64,000 nt of DNA, from the NCBI GenBank assembly GCA_000733355.1, contig JNVV01000010.1:600324-664323 (forward strand). The letters are read 5' to 3'. Numbering within the stretch: position 1 is the first letter of the stretch; each line of letters starts with the position of its first letter. The notes under the pieces were generated by a model. It was not told the DNA's origin and ran no database searches. It was given only the letters and a program-made list of their open reading frames with translations. Position numbers and translations under genes: made by a program. Source of the DNA: Falciphora oryzae. Lineage: Eukaryota; Ascomycota; Sordariomycetes; Magnaporthales; Magnaporthaceae. Below are positions 44,576-54,451 of this stretch, one piece after another.

Positions 44576-45355
44576 AGGCCACCGCGTCTTGTCCGGCCCT
44601 GACAAGGGACGGGATGTATGATTTGGATGGTAATGGTGAGCGAAACCGTCATGCTGGCAGCACTTTTGACTTTTCACTAACCCCGTGTCAAGTTACGATG
44701 GAGCACATAATGATATGACGGAGTTGGTGGCGTTTGGTTTGGAGAACCTCTTTTGGGTCGGGCCCCGTGTGTTGTTTGATACGGCAGATTCCTTGTCTCA
44801 CTGTGCACATGGCCTAAACGCCGTCTCAGAATCCTGCACATTTGGATTCCCAATGTAACAAGAACTACTGGTTAGTGGCCTGATGTAACTGGATCCAGTC
44901 TTTGTCTTGGAGTTTGATCGATACCCAATCTACAACATGTTTTGGAATCACCAAAAATCTCAAGTCGCATACGTGATCCGCCAACTCCAAGCTCAACGGC
45001 ATCTTTTTCAGAAGCACAAAGGCAGCTCATTTCCTACCAACACGTTAGATACAAATTTTCTCTACGCTGCTACTATGGGGTCCCTTGACCCAGTCCCGGG
45101 AGCTGTCCTTCACCTTCTCTCGGGGCATGAAGATAAATTCCGTTCGCCAGAATGGTATGCGTCCAGCCATGCCTCGAACCCAGACGATCGCGGAGCGTAA
45201 CAGTTAGCTCGTAAATATGGCGACATAGCGCTTATCTTGACACGGAGCTGCGACATTTGGTTTTTTTTTTTTTGTAGTATTAATATCATCATGGTACAGA
45301 ACGAGTGTTAGAATTTCTACCTTCTCCCTGCTTTCTACCTTCCCCTCACCGCGTG
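44576..45355. other. Convergent 3' flanks
   Basis: About 780 bp between SPC24 and the two-TM protein gene, moderately AT-rich with T12 at 45260-45271. A 97-codon frame at 44907 is not convincing. Confidence 0.55.
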
Positions 45356-46465
45356 TCATAACCCAAACTCGGATGTCTGCCGTGTTCTCTTCCAGGGGGT
45401 TGACGAGCCGCTGCGGCTGGTCGCGTACGCGGCCGTGGGGGTGTTGCCGCCTCCAAACCCGGCACCCGCGCCGCCGGCACGCAGGAGCGAAGGGACGCCC
45501 CCGATGGAAGCCCTGCGGCGTGAGCTGTTGGACGCCACCGGCAAGGCCTGGCCGCCGCCGCTCCGCAACATGGTGAGCAGCTGCAACTGCTGCGGGTGAT
45601 TGTAGTGATGCTGCTGCTGCTGCTGCTGTTGCAGCTGGAGCAGCCGCACCCTAGGGTTCATGTCGCCGCCCTGGTGGAAGAGGCGAGAGGAAAGCGAGAG
45701 CTGGGGCGCAAAGTCGCTCGGCCAACCGCCACCGCCGCCATGCCCAATCTCGTCCGGATAGTAATAATAGCTGTCCAGGTCGTCGTCGTCATCGTCGTAA
45801 AAATCACCCGTATCGTCGTAGTGGCCATCTAGCGGGCCCCTAGCGGGCGGGATCAGAGAGTGGCGTCTCCCGCTGGGGACGCCGCTCCCGCCCCCTCCCA
45901 CCGGCCCTTGACCCACGCCGAAGCCAAATATACCCCGTCCGTGTCCATTCAAGCCATTGTGGTCTGTCCCGGTGGTGCCGTTGTTGTCGCCCCCGTTGCA
46001 GGCAAAGCCGTTGGTCAGGCTGGAGCTCGCGCTGCTCGATGTGCTACAACTGCTGCTGCTGATGTTGCTGGGACCGCTACCGGTGTTGGGAACAGGCAAG
46101 GTCACGCGCTGGCTGAGGCTGTTTCCCCGGGAGGCGCGAGATCGACCGCTTCCCTGGATGACGAGCAGAGGAGAGGGTTGGCGTGGAACGGTGGTTTCGG
46201 AGCTCAGTGCTCGGGCGTGACTGCCGCTGCGGCTCGGGACAGAGGATATTGACGCGGACACAGGAGGCGAGGGGGGGAGGGGCCAAAAGAAGACGCGGCA
46301 GATCGACGTGAAGGCAGCGTGTAGGAGGATGGCTCCTGCGAGAAAGATGAGTAGCGTGGCAGACAGGAAGCTTGTGCAGATGGCGGCAACGGTCAGCGGC
46401 CCTGAAAGCACGACCGCGGCGGCGACGAGGGCCAAGTTCCAGGGTTTCAACAAGGCCCAGCCCAT
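45356..46465 (-). CDS. Hypothetical protein with two N-terminal membrane segments and a long disordered tail
   Basis: Single exon, 369 aa. Function not recognised. Two closely spaced hydrophobic stretches occupy residues ~10-55 (LALVAAAVVLSGPLTVAAI and SFLSATLLIFLAGAILLHAAF) and may form a hairpin or two spanning helices; there is no cleavable signal. The rest (~310 residues) is disordered: Ser-rich blocks, Gly/Asn stretches, an acidic run (DFYDDDDDDLDSYYYYPDE), poly-Gln (8), and a C-terminus rich in Ser, Arg and Gly. A membrane-hairpin protein of ER or lipid-droplet type is one possibility, but this is inference from topology only. Upstream it faces 2.5 kb of non-coding DNA. Confidence 0.6.
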   Translation of the reverse strand: MGWALLKPWNLALVAAAVVLSGPLTVAAICTSFLSATLLIFLAGAILLHAAFTSICRVFFWPLPPSPPVSASISSVPSRSGSHARALSSETTVPRQPSPLLVIQGSGRSRASRGNSLSQRVTLPVPNTGSGPSNISSSSCSTSSSASSSLTNGFACNGGDNNGTTGTDHNGLNGHGRGIFGFGVGQGPVGGGGSGVPSGRRHSLIPPARGPLDGHYDDTGDFYDDDDDDLDSYYYYPDEIGHGGGGGWPSDFAPQLSLSSRLFHQGGDMNPRVRLLQLQQQQQQQHHYNHPQQLQLLTMLRSGGGQALPVASNSSRRRASIGGVPSLLRAGGAGAGFGGGNTPTAAYATSRSGSSTPWKRTRQTSEFGL

Positions 46466-48168
46466 GGCTGGCTGGTGGTGTGTGGGTGTTCGTGTGAGTG
46501 GTTTGTGGAGGACGGGCGTGTTCGTGTCCGCGCGCCAGCCTTTAGGGGCGCCGCTGAGGCAGACTAAGGAGGCTCAGACACCCCGGAATTCTTTTCCACC
46601 GTCCTACCTCTCTCTCCCACCGTTCTTCGGCTCCGTCCGCCGCTTCGGAGGCTCAGTGACACCTTGAGACAATCCTTGCCAGGGCTGCTTGCCAATATGG
46701 GAGATGGTATGAATGGCCTTTGGAAAAGATAAAAGAAGCGGCCGCTGGCGTCGTCGAGCCAAGCAACGTGTTGAGTCGACAGCGCGGCGGAGGAGGAAAA
46801 GGGGCCGCCACTCCACAGACGACAAGTTTGCGGTGAGGCTAAGAGCGGACTAGCAATAGCCTTCTCTCCTCGCCTTCTCGCCCAGCCAAAAGCCCTTGGC
46901 TCGATCAGAGGCGTCTGAGTAGAGGGGGCAGTCCAGTGCCTTGGAAGATGGGAGACCGGCGCGGTGCGGTGCAGCGACTGGCAGTCGGCCGGACCGGACC
47001 CTTTGATCGGCACTGCACCCCCAGAAAGGAGCGTGCAGCAAGCATGCAGATCGGGGATAGCATGTGAAGGGCGGAAGCTTGCGGAGGAAAAGAAAGTTGG
47101 GGGGGTTGATACATGTACATGTACGGCCGAGTCAGAGTTGGGACCTGGTCGGAGCAAGCGCACGGCTCTCGCCCGTCCCCAGGCTCGACCCTGGAGGCTC
47201 CCCCCAGGGACCATCCAGGTCGTCGGGCTTGGGCAGTCTCTCCCCGTTAGGGTTGTGCGGGGGGTGAAACCAACAGCGCGGCTGGAGACGCCACGGACGC
47301 ATGAAAGCCAGGGCTTGCTTGTGCTCGGCAAACTCCGGGCTGGTCTCCTGCTCGCGAGGAGATCGGGGATGAAGAGGGCGGCCTTGGAGCAATGTGTCCC
47401 GAGGCAGCGAGGCAGATAGGACGGCTGGTTGGCTGCTTCCTAAACAAGCGTTCAAGCACGCAACCGCCTACTCCGCTCGTACGTGCTAGGCATGTGCGCA
47501 CTACGTAGGTGCGCACGTAGAGCAACACCACCTTGAGACTCCAGGGCCAACCTGGCAGAAGGAAGATAGGATGGGCGGACCGATCGATCCTGCTATTGAC
47601 CGGCCGTCCGTTTCTAAGCCCGTCCTAGCATGATGCTGGAAAGTTCCGGTCTTGGGCGAATGCTGGCCGGCCGCCACCATTAGCCGCGGTCAGCCCAAAG
47701 GAGCGAGCATGTCGAGTTGAGCGGTGAGTCTCTCTATCCAGCGGCCTGTACGTTCCTCCGTCTTTCTCACGGATGAAAATACAGAGAGTGCCCGGATATG
47801 GAAAGCGATTGGAGTGCAAGAGAAGAGCAATGGCAAAAGTGACTCTCGTCGCTGAGCACGGCTGGCTCCTGCGATTTGGCCGCGGGATGGAGTTGCAGCG
47901 AACAGACATTCGCCCGGCGTTTCCGATCTGTAAATTCTGGGGGTTTAGTTCTACAAAGGTCGGCGGCGGCAAAGCTAAAGACACCACCCAAGGCAGGATG
48001 GGAATTGGGACGCGCCATCAACCCCGTTACTTTTGTTTACTTGGGATACCGTCATTGCCAACCACATGGCCACAAAAGAGGAACGCAGAAAAGGATTGGG
48101 ATAATGGGAGCAGTACAGAGGCATGTGCGATCAAGGCCGAATATCAAACCGCCCGTCTCCTCATCAGC

Positions 48169-48254
48169 TGTTCGTGGGGTCAAGATTGGGGTGTGAAGAC
48201 CTTGTATTGCAATACACTGAAAATCCTCTCACCCCAATCTTGATCCCACGAACA
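48169..48254. mobile_element. 86-bp palindromic MITE-like element with 5-bp flanking direct repeat
   Basis: The arms 48169-48196 and 48227-48254 are inverted repeats of 28 bp with 26 matches. They begin TGTTCGTGGG and end CCCACGAACA. The 30-bp spacer contains the palindrome TGTATTGCAATACA (48203-48216). The direct repeat TCAGC abuts both ends (48164-48168 and 48255-48259), as a target-site duplication would. There is no coding capacity. A non-autonomous foldback/MITE fits; an RNA hairpin is the alternative. Confidence 0.55.
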
Positions 48255-48320
48255 TCAGCCCATAATTTAAGCCCGCAAACAGTGCGGAGAAAGGAAGAAA
48301 AAATAAAGAGAGGAAAACAC

Positions 48321-48445
48321 CTTGCGGCGGCGGCCTCGGCAATGTCCCGTCTGTTTTGGGCTTCGAAGTCGTTGAGGCGGGGGTCGAGGTGCGTTGTTGG
48401 ATCGTTGAAGCGAGAGTCGATGTGCGCTATGAGATCATTCGTCAT
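48321..48445 (-). other. Coding-like fragment (possible gene remnant or small exon)
   Basis: A minus-strand frame beginning MTNDLIAHIDSRFNDPTTH and ending RRDIAEAAAAR is charged, amphipathic and free of the Pro/Ser/Arg bias of surrounding junk frames. It ends at a possible donor (GCAAG|GTGTTT). The frame is open upstream to an ATG at 48580. No matching downstream exon could be assigned, because the following ~150 bp contain the palindromic element. It may be the remnant of a coiled-coil gene or a fragment of a repeated family. Confidence 0.25.
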
Positions 48446-48930
48446 CTTATCGAACACGGCCTCGAGTGTGGCCTGGAGTGTGCTCTGGTGATTGGATTTG
48501 GTAAGTGATCTTGGCAAGCTGTGCTGGGAAGGCTGATTGTTGATAATGGATGGGCGGGGATGGTCGGGCTTGCAGCACATTTTCAGGGTTCACTTCTGCC
48601 TAGAGACGGCGCAAAAGCGGGGGAGCTCGACGGCGGGTCAGAGGGGTGACATCACCATCCCACCAACGTAGAGGCACACCAGATGCCGCCGCCGCGCCCA
48701 GACCCGTCCATCCGATCACTTAGTCCACGCCGACAGCGGGAGCCCGGGGTACAGACGGGACACTGGTACTTTGCTTTGCTGTCTCATCCGATACCCCTGA
48801 GGGGTTGGATGAGCCGCGTTTCCGGCAGGGGGCGCTGGGGAGGCTGACACGCATCCTCCAAATACAGAGCATACTACGTACCTACGCAAGTCGGTCTGGT
48901 TGGTCTATCTGCCAGGCTGGGCGGCACGAA

Positions 48931-50247
48931 ATGTGCCAAAATCACGGCCACGAGAAAGGGAATGGCGGTGACGGGGCCGCCGCCGGCTCGCAGGAGCCGT
49001 TCCCCTGGGACGCCGGCGTCTTCGATGCCCACTGCCACCCGACCGCCACCACCGCCTCTGTCGCCGCCATCCCGGGCATGAGGGCGCGCGCCATCGCCAT
49101 CATGGCCTCGCGCGCCCAGGACCAGGACCTCGTCGCCTCCGCCGCCGAGGAGCAGGGCCACCGGGCCGTCGAGGGCGGCAAGGTCCTCCCGGCCTTTGGC
49201 TACCACCCCTGGTCCTCGCACCTGATCTACGACGACACGGCGCCCGCCGGCCAGCGGACCTTCGACCCGGAGGCCGCCAGGGCCGGAGGGGGCCGCGAGG
49301 CGCTCGACGCCCAGCTGGCCCGGCACTACGGCGCGGTGCTCAAGCCGTCGGCGGCCGGCGACGGCGCCTTCACGTCGCAGATGCCGGCGCCCGAGGCCCT
49401 GTCGGACGTCGTGGCCGCCACGCGCCGGCGCCTCCTCCGCTTCCCGCGCGCCCTGCTCGGCGAGGTCGGGCTCGACAAGGCCTTCCGCCTCCCGCAGCCG
49501 CGCGAGCCGGGCCCGGACGGCGAGCCGGACCCCCCGGCCGACGACGAGCGCGACCTCGCCCCCGGCGGCAGGTACGGCCGCCGCCTGAGCAGGTACCGCG
49601 TCGCCATGCCCCACCAGGAGCGCGTGCTGGCGGCCCAGCTCGCCGTCGCCGCCGAGCTGGGCCGCCCCGTCAGCGTCCACGGCGTCCAGTGCCAGGGGGT
49701 GCTGTTCGACGCCCTGACGGCCACGTGGAAAGGCCACGAGAGGGAGGTGCTCAGCCGCCGACAAAGGGCCCTCGTCGCAAAGGGCGCCGAGGAGTACGAG
49801 GCCTACGACTCCGATGAGGACGAGGACGAGGATGGCGGCGGTCGGCAAAACACCAGCTCGGCGACCAAGGCTCAGGCGACGGACAGCAAACCGCAGCAAA
49901 CCACGCCCAAGCCATACCCGCCGCGAATATGCCTGCACTCGTTCGGCGGCTCGGTCGAGACCATGAAGCAGTACCTGGACCCGCGCATCCCCGCCCGCAT
50001 CTACTTCTCCTTCTCGTCCGCCATCAACCTGTCGACGCCGACGGGGGGCGAGCGGGTGCCGGACGCGATCGGCAGCTGCCCCGACGACCGAATCCTCCTC
50101 GAGACCGACCTGCCCATGGCCGGCGAGGAGATGGACGCGGCTCTGGAGCATATATACCGCGCCGTCTGCCAGATCAAAGGCTGGGGCTTGCGCGAGGGCG
50201 TTGAGAGGATAGCAAGGAATTTCGAGGCGTTTGCATTTGGCCCCTGA
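48931..50247 (+). CDS. scn1: TatD-family metal-dependent hydrolase (Cut9-interacting protein Scn1-like)
   Basis: Single exon, 438 aa from the ATG at 48931; the open frame begins earlier but without an in-frame ATG. Metal-ligand motifs of the TatD amidohydrolase fold are in order: HxH in GVFDAHCHP (~33), Glu in LLGEVGLDKAF, His in GRPVSVHGVQCQG, His in ICLHSFGGS and Asp in ILLETDLPM. Long insertions separate them: PQPREPGPDGEPDPPADDE, and an acidic low-complexity block (YDSDEDEDEDGGG) with a Gln/Thr/Pro linker. Fission-yeast Scn1 was linked to the APC subunit Cut9; TatD proteins are nucleases. Whether this one has nuclease activity cannot be read from the sequence, though the ligands are intact. 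Coding DNA is very GC-rich and produces a 425-codon antisense shadow. Confidence 0.85.
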   Translation: MCQNHGHEKGNGGDGAAAGSQEPFPWDAGVFDAHCHPTATTASVAAIPGMRARAIAIMASRAQDQDLVASAAEEQGHRAVEGGKVLPAFGYHPWSSHLIYDDTAPAGQRTFDPEAARAGGGREALDAQLARHYGAVLKPSAAGDGAFTSQMPAPEALSDVVAATRRRLLRFPRALLGEVGLDKAFRLPQPREPGPDGEPDPPADDERDLAPGGRYGRRLSRYRVAMPHQERVLAAQLAVAAELGRPVSVHGVQCQGVLFDALTATWKGHEREVLSRRQRALVAKGAEEYEAYDSDEDEDEDGGGRQNTSSATKAQATDSKPQQTTPKPYPPRICLHSFGGSVETMKQYLDPRIPARIYFSFSSAINLSTPTGGERVPDAIGSCPDDRILLETDLPMAGEEMDAALEHIYRAVCQIKGWGLREGVERIARNFEAFAFGP

Positions 50248-50568
50248 GCTGTACCCAATGAATCAGGGGTCGGTTTCACCAGGATTGGTTGTGTGCTCAC
50301 TTCACCAATACTCATGATTGATGCTCATGACATGACACCCAGTGCAAGAGGTGTTCACACAAATTTATGGAGATAGCGTCTCATATATGATTCTGTGGAT
50401 ATTATCACAGCCTTCTCGGAGCCCTCGACGTTTCTTTGCCTTGAAACCCGGGCAACCACCGACGCCAACCGGAACAAAGAGGAAAGGAGATGGAAAAGGA
50501 GACCATGGTAGGGAACGGAAATTACAAACACACATTAGGACCCGCAAAGAAATCGTTGCCATCCCCAA
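50248..50568. other. Convergent 3' flanks
   Basis: About 320 bp between two stop codons, AT-richer than both neighbours. No gene seen. Confidence 0.6.
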
Positions 50569-52609
50569 CTAATTCTTGGTGTCGCCAAGGGCGTCGGCGC
50601 TACCCAAGCCGGGCAGGGAGGAACTTCGACTGCCCGGAACGTACGCAGACGAGCCAGGGGTGTACATGAACCCATCGACTACCAAGCTTGAGGCCGGCGA
50701 CACCTCCTCCTCCTCCTCTTCCTCGCCGTAGGTATGGGTGCCTGTGTTGGCAGACGGCGACGACTCGGTAGCCTCGTACGCCGGGAGGGCCTCGCTGTAG
50801 CGGCTATACCCGCTATCGGTCGACTGCCTTCCAGCCGCGTAGCCAGTAAGCACGGCTGTTGATGACAAGGGCCGGTGCCGACCCTGATCGGCTATGCTGC
50901 TGACCTGCGGCACTTCTCTCGTCATTTCCATTTGCTGCTGGTGCAGTTGTCTCCTCGCCCTGTTCTGCCCGGCCGCGATGATGTCGGCCACGACGTCGGC
51001 AGCGACGCGAAGACCCGCGATCTCCTCGTCCACAGTCGTATCCATATCGCCATCGCGGCTACCGTCGTCGCTGTTGTTGTCGCCCGAGCTTCCGCCGTCA
51101 GGCCGCTGCTGCTGCTGCTGCCGCGTCTCGAGCAGCATCGCCGCCTTCTCCTCGTCGTCCCCGTCACCACACCTGCCGCTGGCAACCCGACGCAGCGACG
51201 CGGCCAGGCGGCCTAGCGCGCGCTTGACGGCGGCCCTGTGCTCGGCCCGGCGCCGCTTGCGCGCCTCCCTGCGCGCCTGGAACCGCTGCCACCAAGTCGC
51301 CGCTTCCTCGTCCTTCTCCTCATCGTCCCGCTTCGCCCTGCACCGCTGGTGCACCAGGGCGATGATGACGCCCAGGATGATGGAGTAGAGGGAGACCTTG
51401 GCCAGCAGCGACAGCCACCGGCCGCCGCGTACGTGGGGCGACGGCGGGCCGTGGGGGTGGCGGCCGGGTCCGGGAGGGCGGCCGTGAGGGCGGCCGTGGC
51501 CGCCGAATCCGAAGCCGTGCAGCGGGCGGTTGATCGACGGCCAGCTCCAGTCTGCGATTCCCGAAATGGGCCCGTCCGTCTTGTCCGAGGAAGGTGGTGA
51601 CGGCGGGCGGCCGTCCCCATCAGAGGGCGCGGGCCGTTCCGGGTGCTCGTGAGGCGGCTCGTGAGGCGTGGGGGCATGGGATCCCGGCGGGCCGTGGCGG
51701 AAATGGGGCCTGCGCGACGGCGGCCGGTCGGGCTCGGTGTGGTTCCCGCCAGGGCCGCAGCCCACGCCGTCGCCGGGGCGGTGGTGGCGGTGGCGCCACC
51801 AGCGTGGGGGGCCGCGCCAGCGGTGATGACGGTGGCGGTCGTGGCCGCCGTGGAAGAACGAGGCGGCCAGGCCGCGGGCCTTGTCGAGCAGGGACGTGAC
51901 GACGCAGCCGATGCTGTCGCAGTCCTTGGGGCCGCGGTGGACGTTGCCCCTCACCCAGCTGTACGACTCGGCGACGAGCCTCTCGTGCGTCCGGATGATG
52001 CGGTGGATCTCGGCCGCTCTGGCCCTCAGGGTGTCGATCTCGTCCAGCTCGGCAACTAGTTTGTCAGGTGAGAGGTGTTGTTCAGAGCCGGCTTGGGAGT
52101 CGCGGTCACCGAACAGGGCCATCGAGGCTGGGCCCCTGATGCTCGATATCGCCATAGGCACAACCTGGCGGAATCGGACCGAGATTTCTAGGTCCTTTAC
52201 GGCGACTCCCGACACCGAATTGATCGAAAGCGACATGATCTGCTCTTGGGTCGCCCCTGGGGCTTCAACGCAGGCAAAGTTCCATGTCGCGTCAAAGGTG
52301 TATTCCTGGCGGGTAGTGAATGTGCCCGTCCCGACTCCGGGGAGAGCTTGGTTATTTATTGTGGCATTCACCGGGCCGCATGGATCTATCGCCTCATCCA
52401 CATTGAATGCGAAGTCCTGTTTTTCGCGACGGTCGTTAGCGAAGACAGGATGCAGAGAGAGGGTAAGATGAGCCACGCACCAGGTAATCCACTGGGAAGT
52501 CCCGAGGCAGGTCCTCGAAGACGATATAGGCAGATGAGGTGGGCTCTGCTCTTGCCAGCGCCGGCGCCAGCAAGCAGGCAGATGCCAGTGCCGTCGAGAG
52601 GCAACGCAT
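50569..52609 (-). CDS. Type-I membrane protein with His/Pro/Gly-rich ectodomain, function unknown
   Basis: Exons 52609-52481 and 52416-50569, 658 aa. The 64-bp intron has donor GTGCGT, a GCTAACGAC branch and acceptor AACAG. A signal peptide (MRCLSTALASACLLAPALARA) starts the protein. The ectodomain has a ~170-residue ordered part (DEAIDPCGPVNATINNQALP; VEAPGATQEQIMSLSINSVS) and a helical segment (LVAELDEIDTLRARAAEIHR). A disordered His/Arg/Trp/Pro/Gly-rich region follows (GGHDRHRHHRWRGPPRWW and onward). One transmembrane helix (~376-396, LLAKVSLYSIILGVIIALV) precedes a basic juxtamembrane stretch (RREARKRRRAEHR) and a long acidic Ser/Gln-rich cytoplasmic tail. No catalytic motif is evident. 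The topology suggests a wall-contacting sensor or adhesion protein, by inference only. Confidence 0.7.
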
Positions 52610-54451
52610 GGCTGGTGAGTGCTGCCAAGCGATGGCCCTAATCCCCCCGCCGTTACGCTCCTGCACAAGGCAACAATGATTTGTTGTCCGGGATGGCGAA
52701 GCAGCAGCAATGCTCGCGTCGAGTGTGTCGTGCCTGAACCGATGGCAAGAGGGGAAAAGGCGCAAAAGCGTCGAGGCAGGCAGACGAGGCTGCCTCAGGA
52801 AGGCGACTGTGGCCCCCTTTTTGATTTTGGGTCGGGTAATGCCAGTGCCGAAGCAGTCGTCACGCCCACACGTTCAGCGTGGCGGAGCAGACTGTGCTGG
52901 AGGGGTCAATAAAAGGGCGGCGGCTTCGCCTGGCTTAGGTAGGTCGTGGCGCCCGGCTAGGGAGGGAGGTCAGCAAAGGCAGCCGGGGGGTGGCGCTGAG
53001 GACGATCCCTCCGCGGCAGGCCAAAAACACCCGCCCAGCGAGCTAGCTCAGTTTCAGTGCGGACCGGGCTTGAAACGGAGGAACCGAGAGCCGGCCAGTC
53101 AAAGCACCACCAGACTTGCTCTTCTCAGGACGAAGAGCAAAAGAGACGAGGAAGAAGACAAACAAAACAAAGCAGGCGAGAGACAGCACAAAGACAGGGT
53201 GACAGGCAGCCAAATGCCATGATCCATGTCATTTATTATCGCTCTTTGATGTTGGCCAGTCCAAATTATGCATCCACCCACCCCAGCCCGCACCCCTGGC
53301 GACGCGTCCCTCTTCCGCAAAGCCGGCACACACACACACTCCCTCTCTCTCCCCGATCCTGGCAGAAAAGTGCGAAGAGGTGGAAATGCGAAAGTTGCAC
53401 CAGCTCGAGACGCCCAATTACAAGCTTAACACAGCCACGCCGTCCACGCACCCCCCTGACAGCCGTCGGTAAGCCCCACACCTGACGGGCGGCGGCCCAA
53501 TAAGCTCGAGGGAGGCGTGGATTAGCTGACGAATCGCTCTAACCTCGAGCGGAACTGATCTGGGCGGCGGGGCTATCGGATCTCCCTGGCCCGCGGGGAA
53601 ACACCACATGGGTGGACTTGGCGATCTACATACGAGCAAAGGACGAGAACTAAACTTTCTCAGTGAGTCACCTAAAACATACCTTGGCACGTTCCCCAAA
53701 AAAAAAAAAAAAAAAACGATACAACAAAAAGAAGTGACCTCCATCGCCGTTTTCAACCTCCCATATCACACGAACCCATAGGATAAGGAAAAATTTAGCA
53801 AATCTACGTGTTATCGCTACGTGCAGGTACTTCGAAATATACTTTTCAAATTGTAAAAAGATATGGAACTACTACTTTTAGCAGGTTGCTTGTAGCCGCT
53901 GATGTTCTTTTGGGAGAATGTGGGACGAAGCACCCACCTGTCGGTGTATCAGTTTTTTCTAGGTCAGTGTGCTTGGTGACACGGTGCAGGTGAGATTCGG
54001 GACGGGCCAAACTCGTGTTGACCGGCGCATTTCTGATAATTCTTGCTCTAAACGAGTGGAACTAAAGGAAGACAACCGGTCGCGCTCATGGCCTGTGCCA
54101 ATGTCGTATATATATATACAGAAGAAACAAAGTGAAGAGCCGCTTGATGACAGCAACCGCCCGTTCCTTGTGGGAGGGGGGAAAGCCGCAGAGAAAAGAA
54201 ATAAAAAGACGTTGCGCACCGGAACTAATGGCGGCACAGCAAGCCTTTGACCGGTAAGAGAATCAAAGCATCTTCGTGTTTTGGGCTGCTGCCCGAGCGG
54301 AAAAGCATGCATCAGCCATAACAATCGTCGAGGAAACCACAGGCCCACCCATGAACGAACGAAACGGGTCTCCTTCTTGTCATCATCTCCCCTCTCGCTC
54401 TCTACTCCTCGAGCCCTTCTGTTTTCCCATCCCTCCCTTTTTTTTGTCACC
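52610..54451. promoter_or_regulatory. Upstream region of the type-I membrane protein gene; 3' flank of the LPMO gene
   Basis: About 1.8 kb without a convincing frame. An A18 tract lies at 53699-53716, and 53770-54250 is notably AT-rich. One long antisense-frame ORF (to 53959) extends out of the LPMO gene in another phase and is an artefact. Confidence 0.5.

Larger units (their letters stand above)
46466..48930. promoter_or_regulatory. Divergent 2.5-kb region with a palindromic element
   Basis: Between two divergent genes. Frames up to 255 codons are Ser/Pro/Arg-biased and judged non-coding, apart from the coding-like stretch at 48321-48445. Contains the 86-bp inverted repeat at 48169-48254. 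Confidence 0.5.

Noticed and set aside
45160..45200. Possible tRNA B-box (GGTTCGAGG on the minus strand)
   Set aside because: The flanking bases do not form a T-arm stem and no acceptor stem or D arm is present.
46564..47331. 255-codon minus-strand frame
   Set aside because: No homology-like features; Pro/Ser/Arg-biased, and no splice partner.
48874..50151. 425-codon minus-strand open frame
   Set aside because: It lies wholly antisense to the TatD-like gene, whose motifs are all present. Very GC-rich codons with strong third-position bias remove stops from the other strand.
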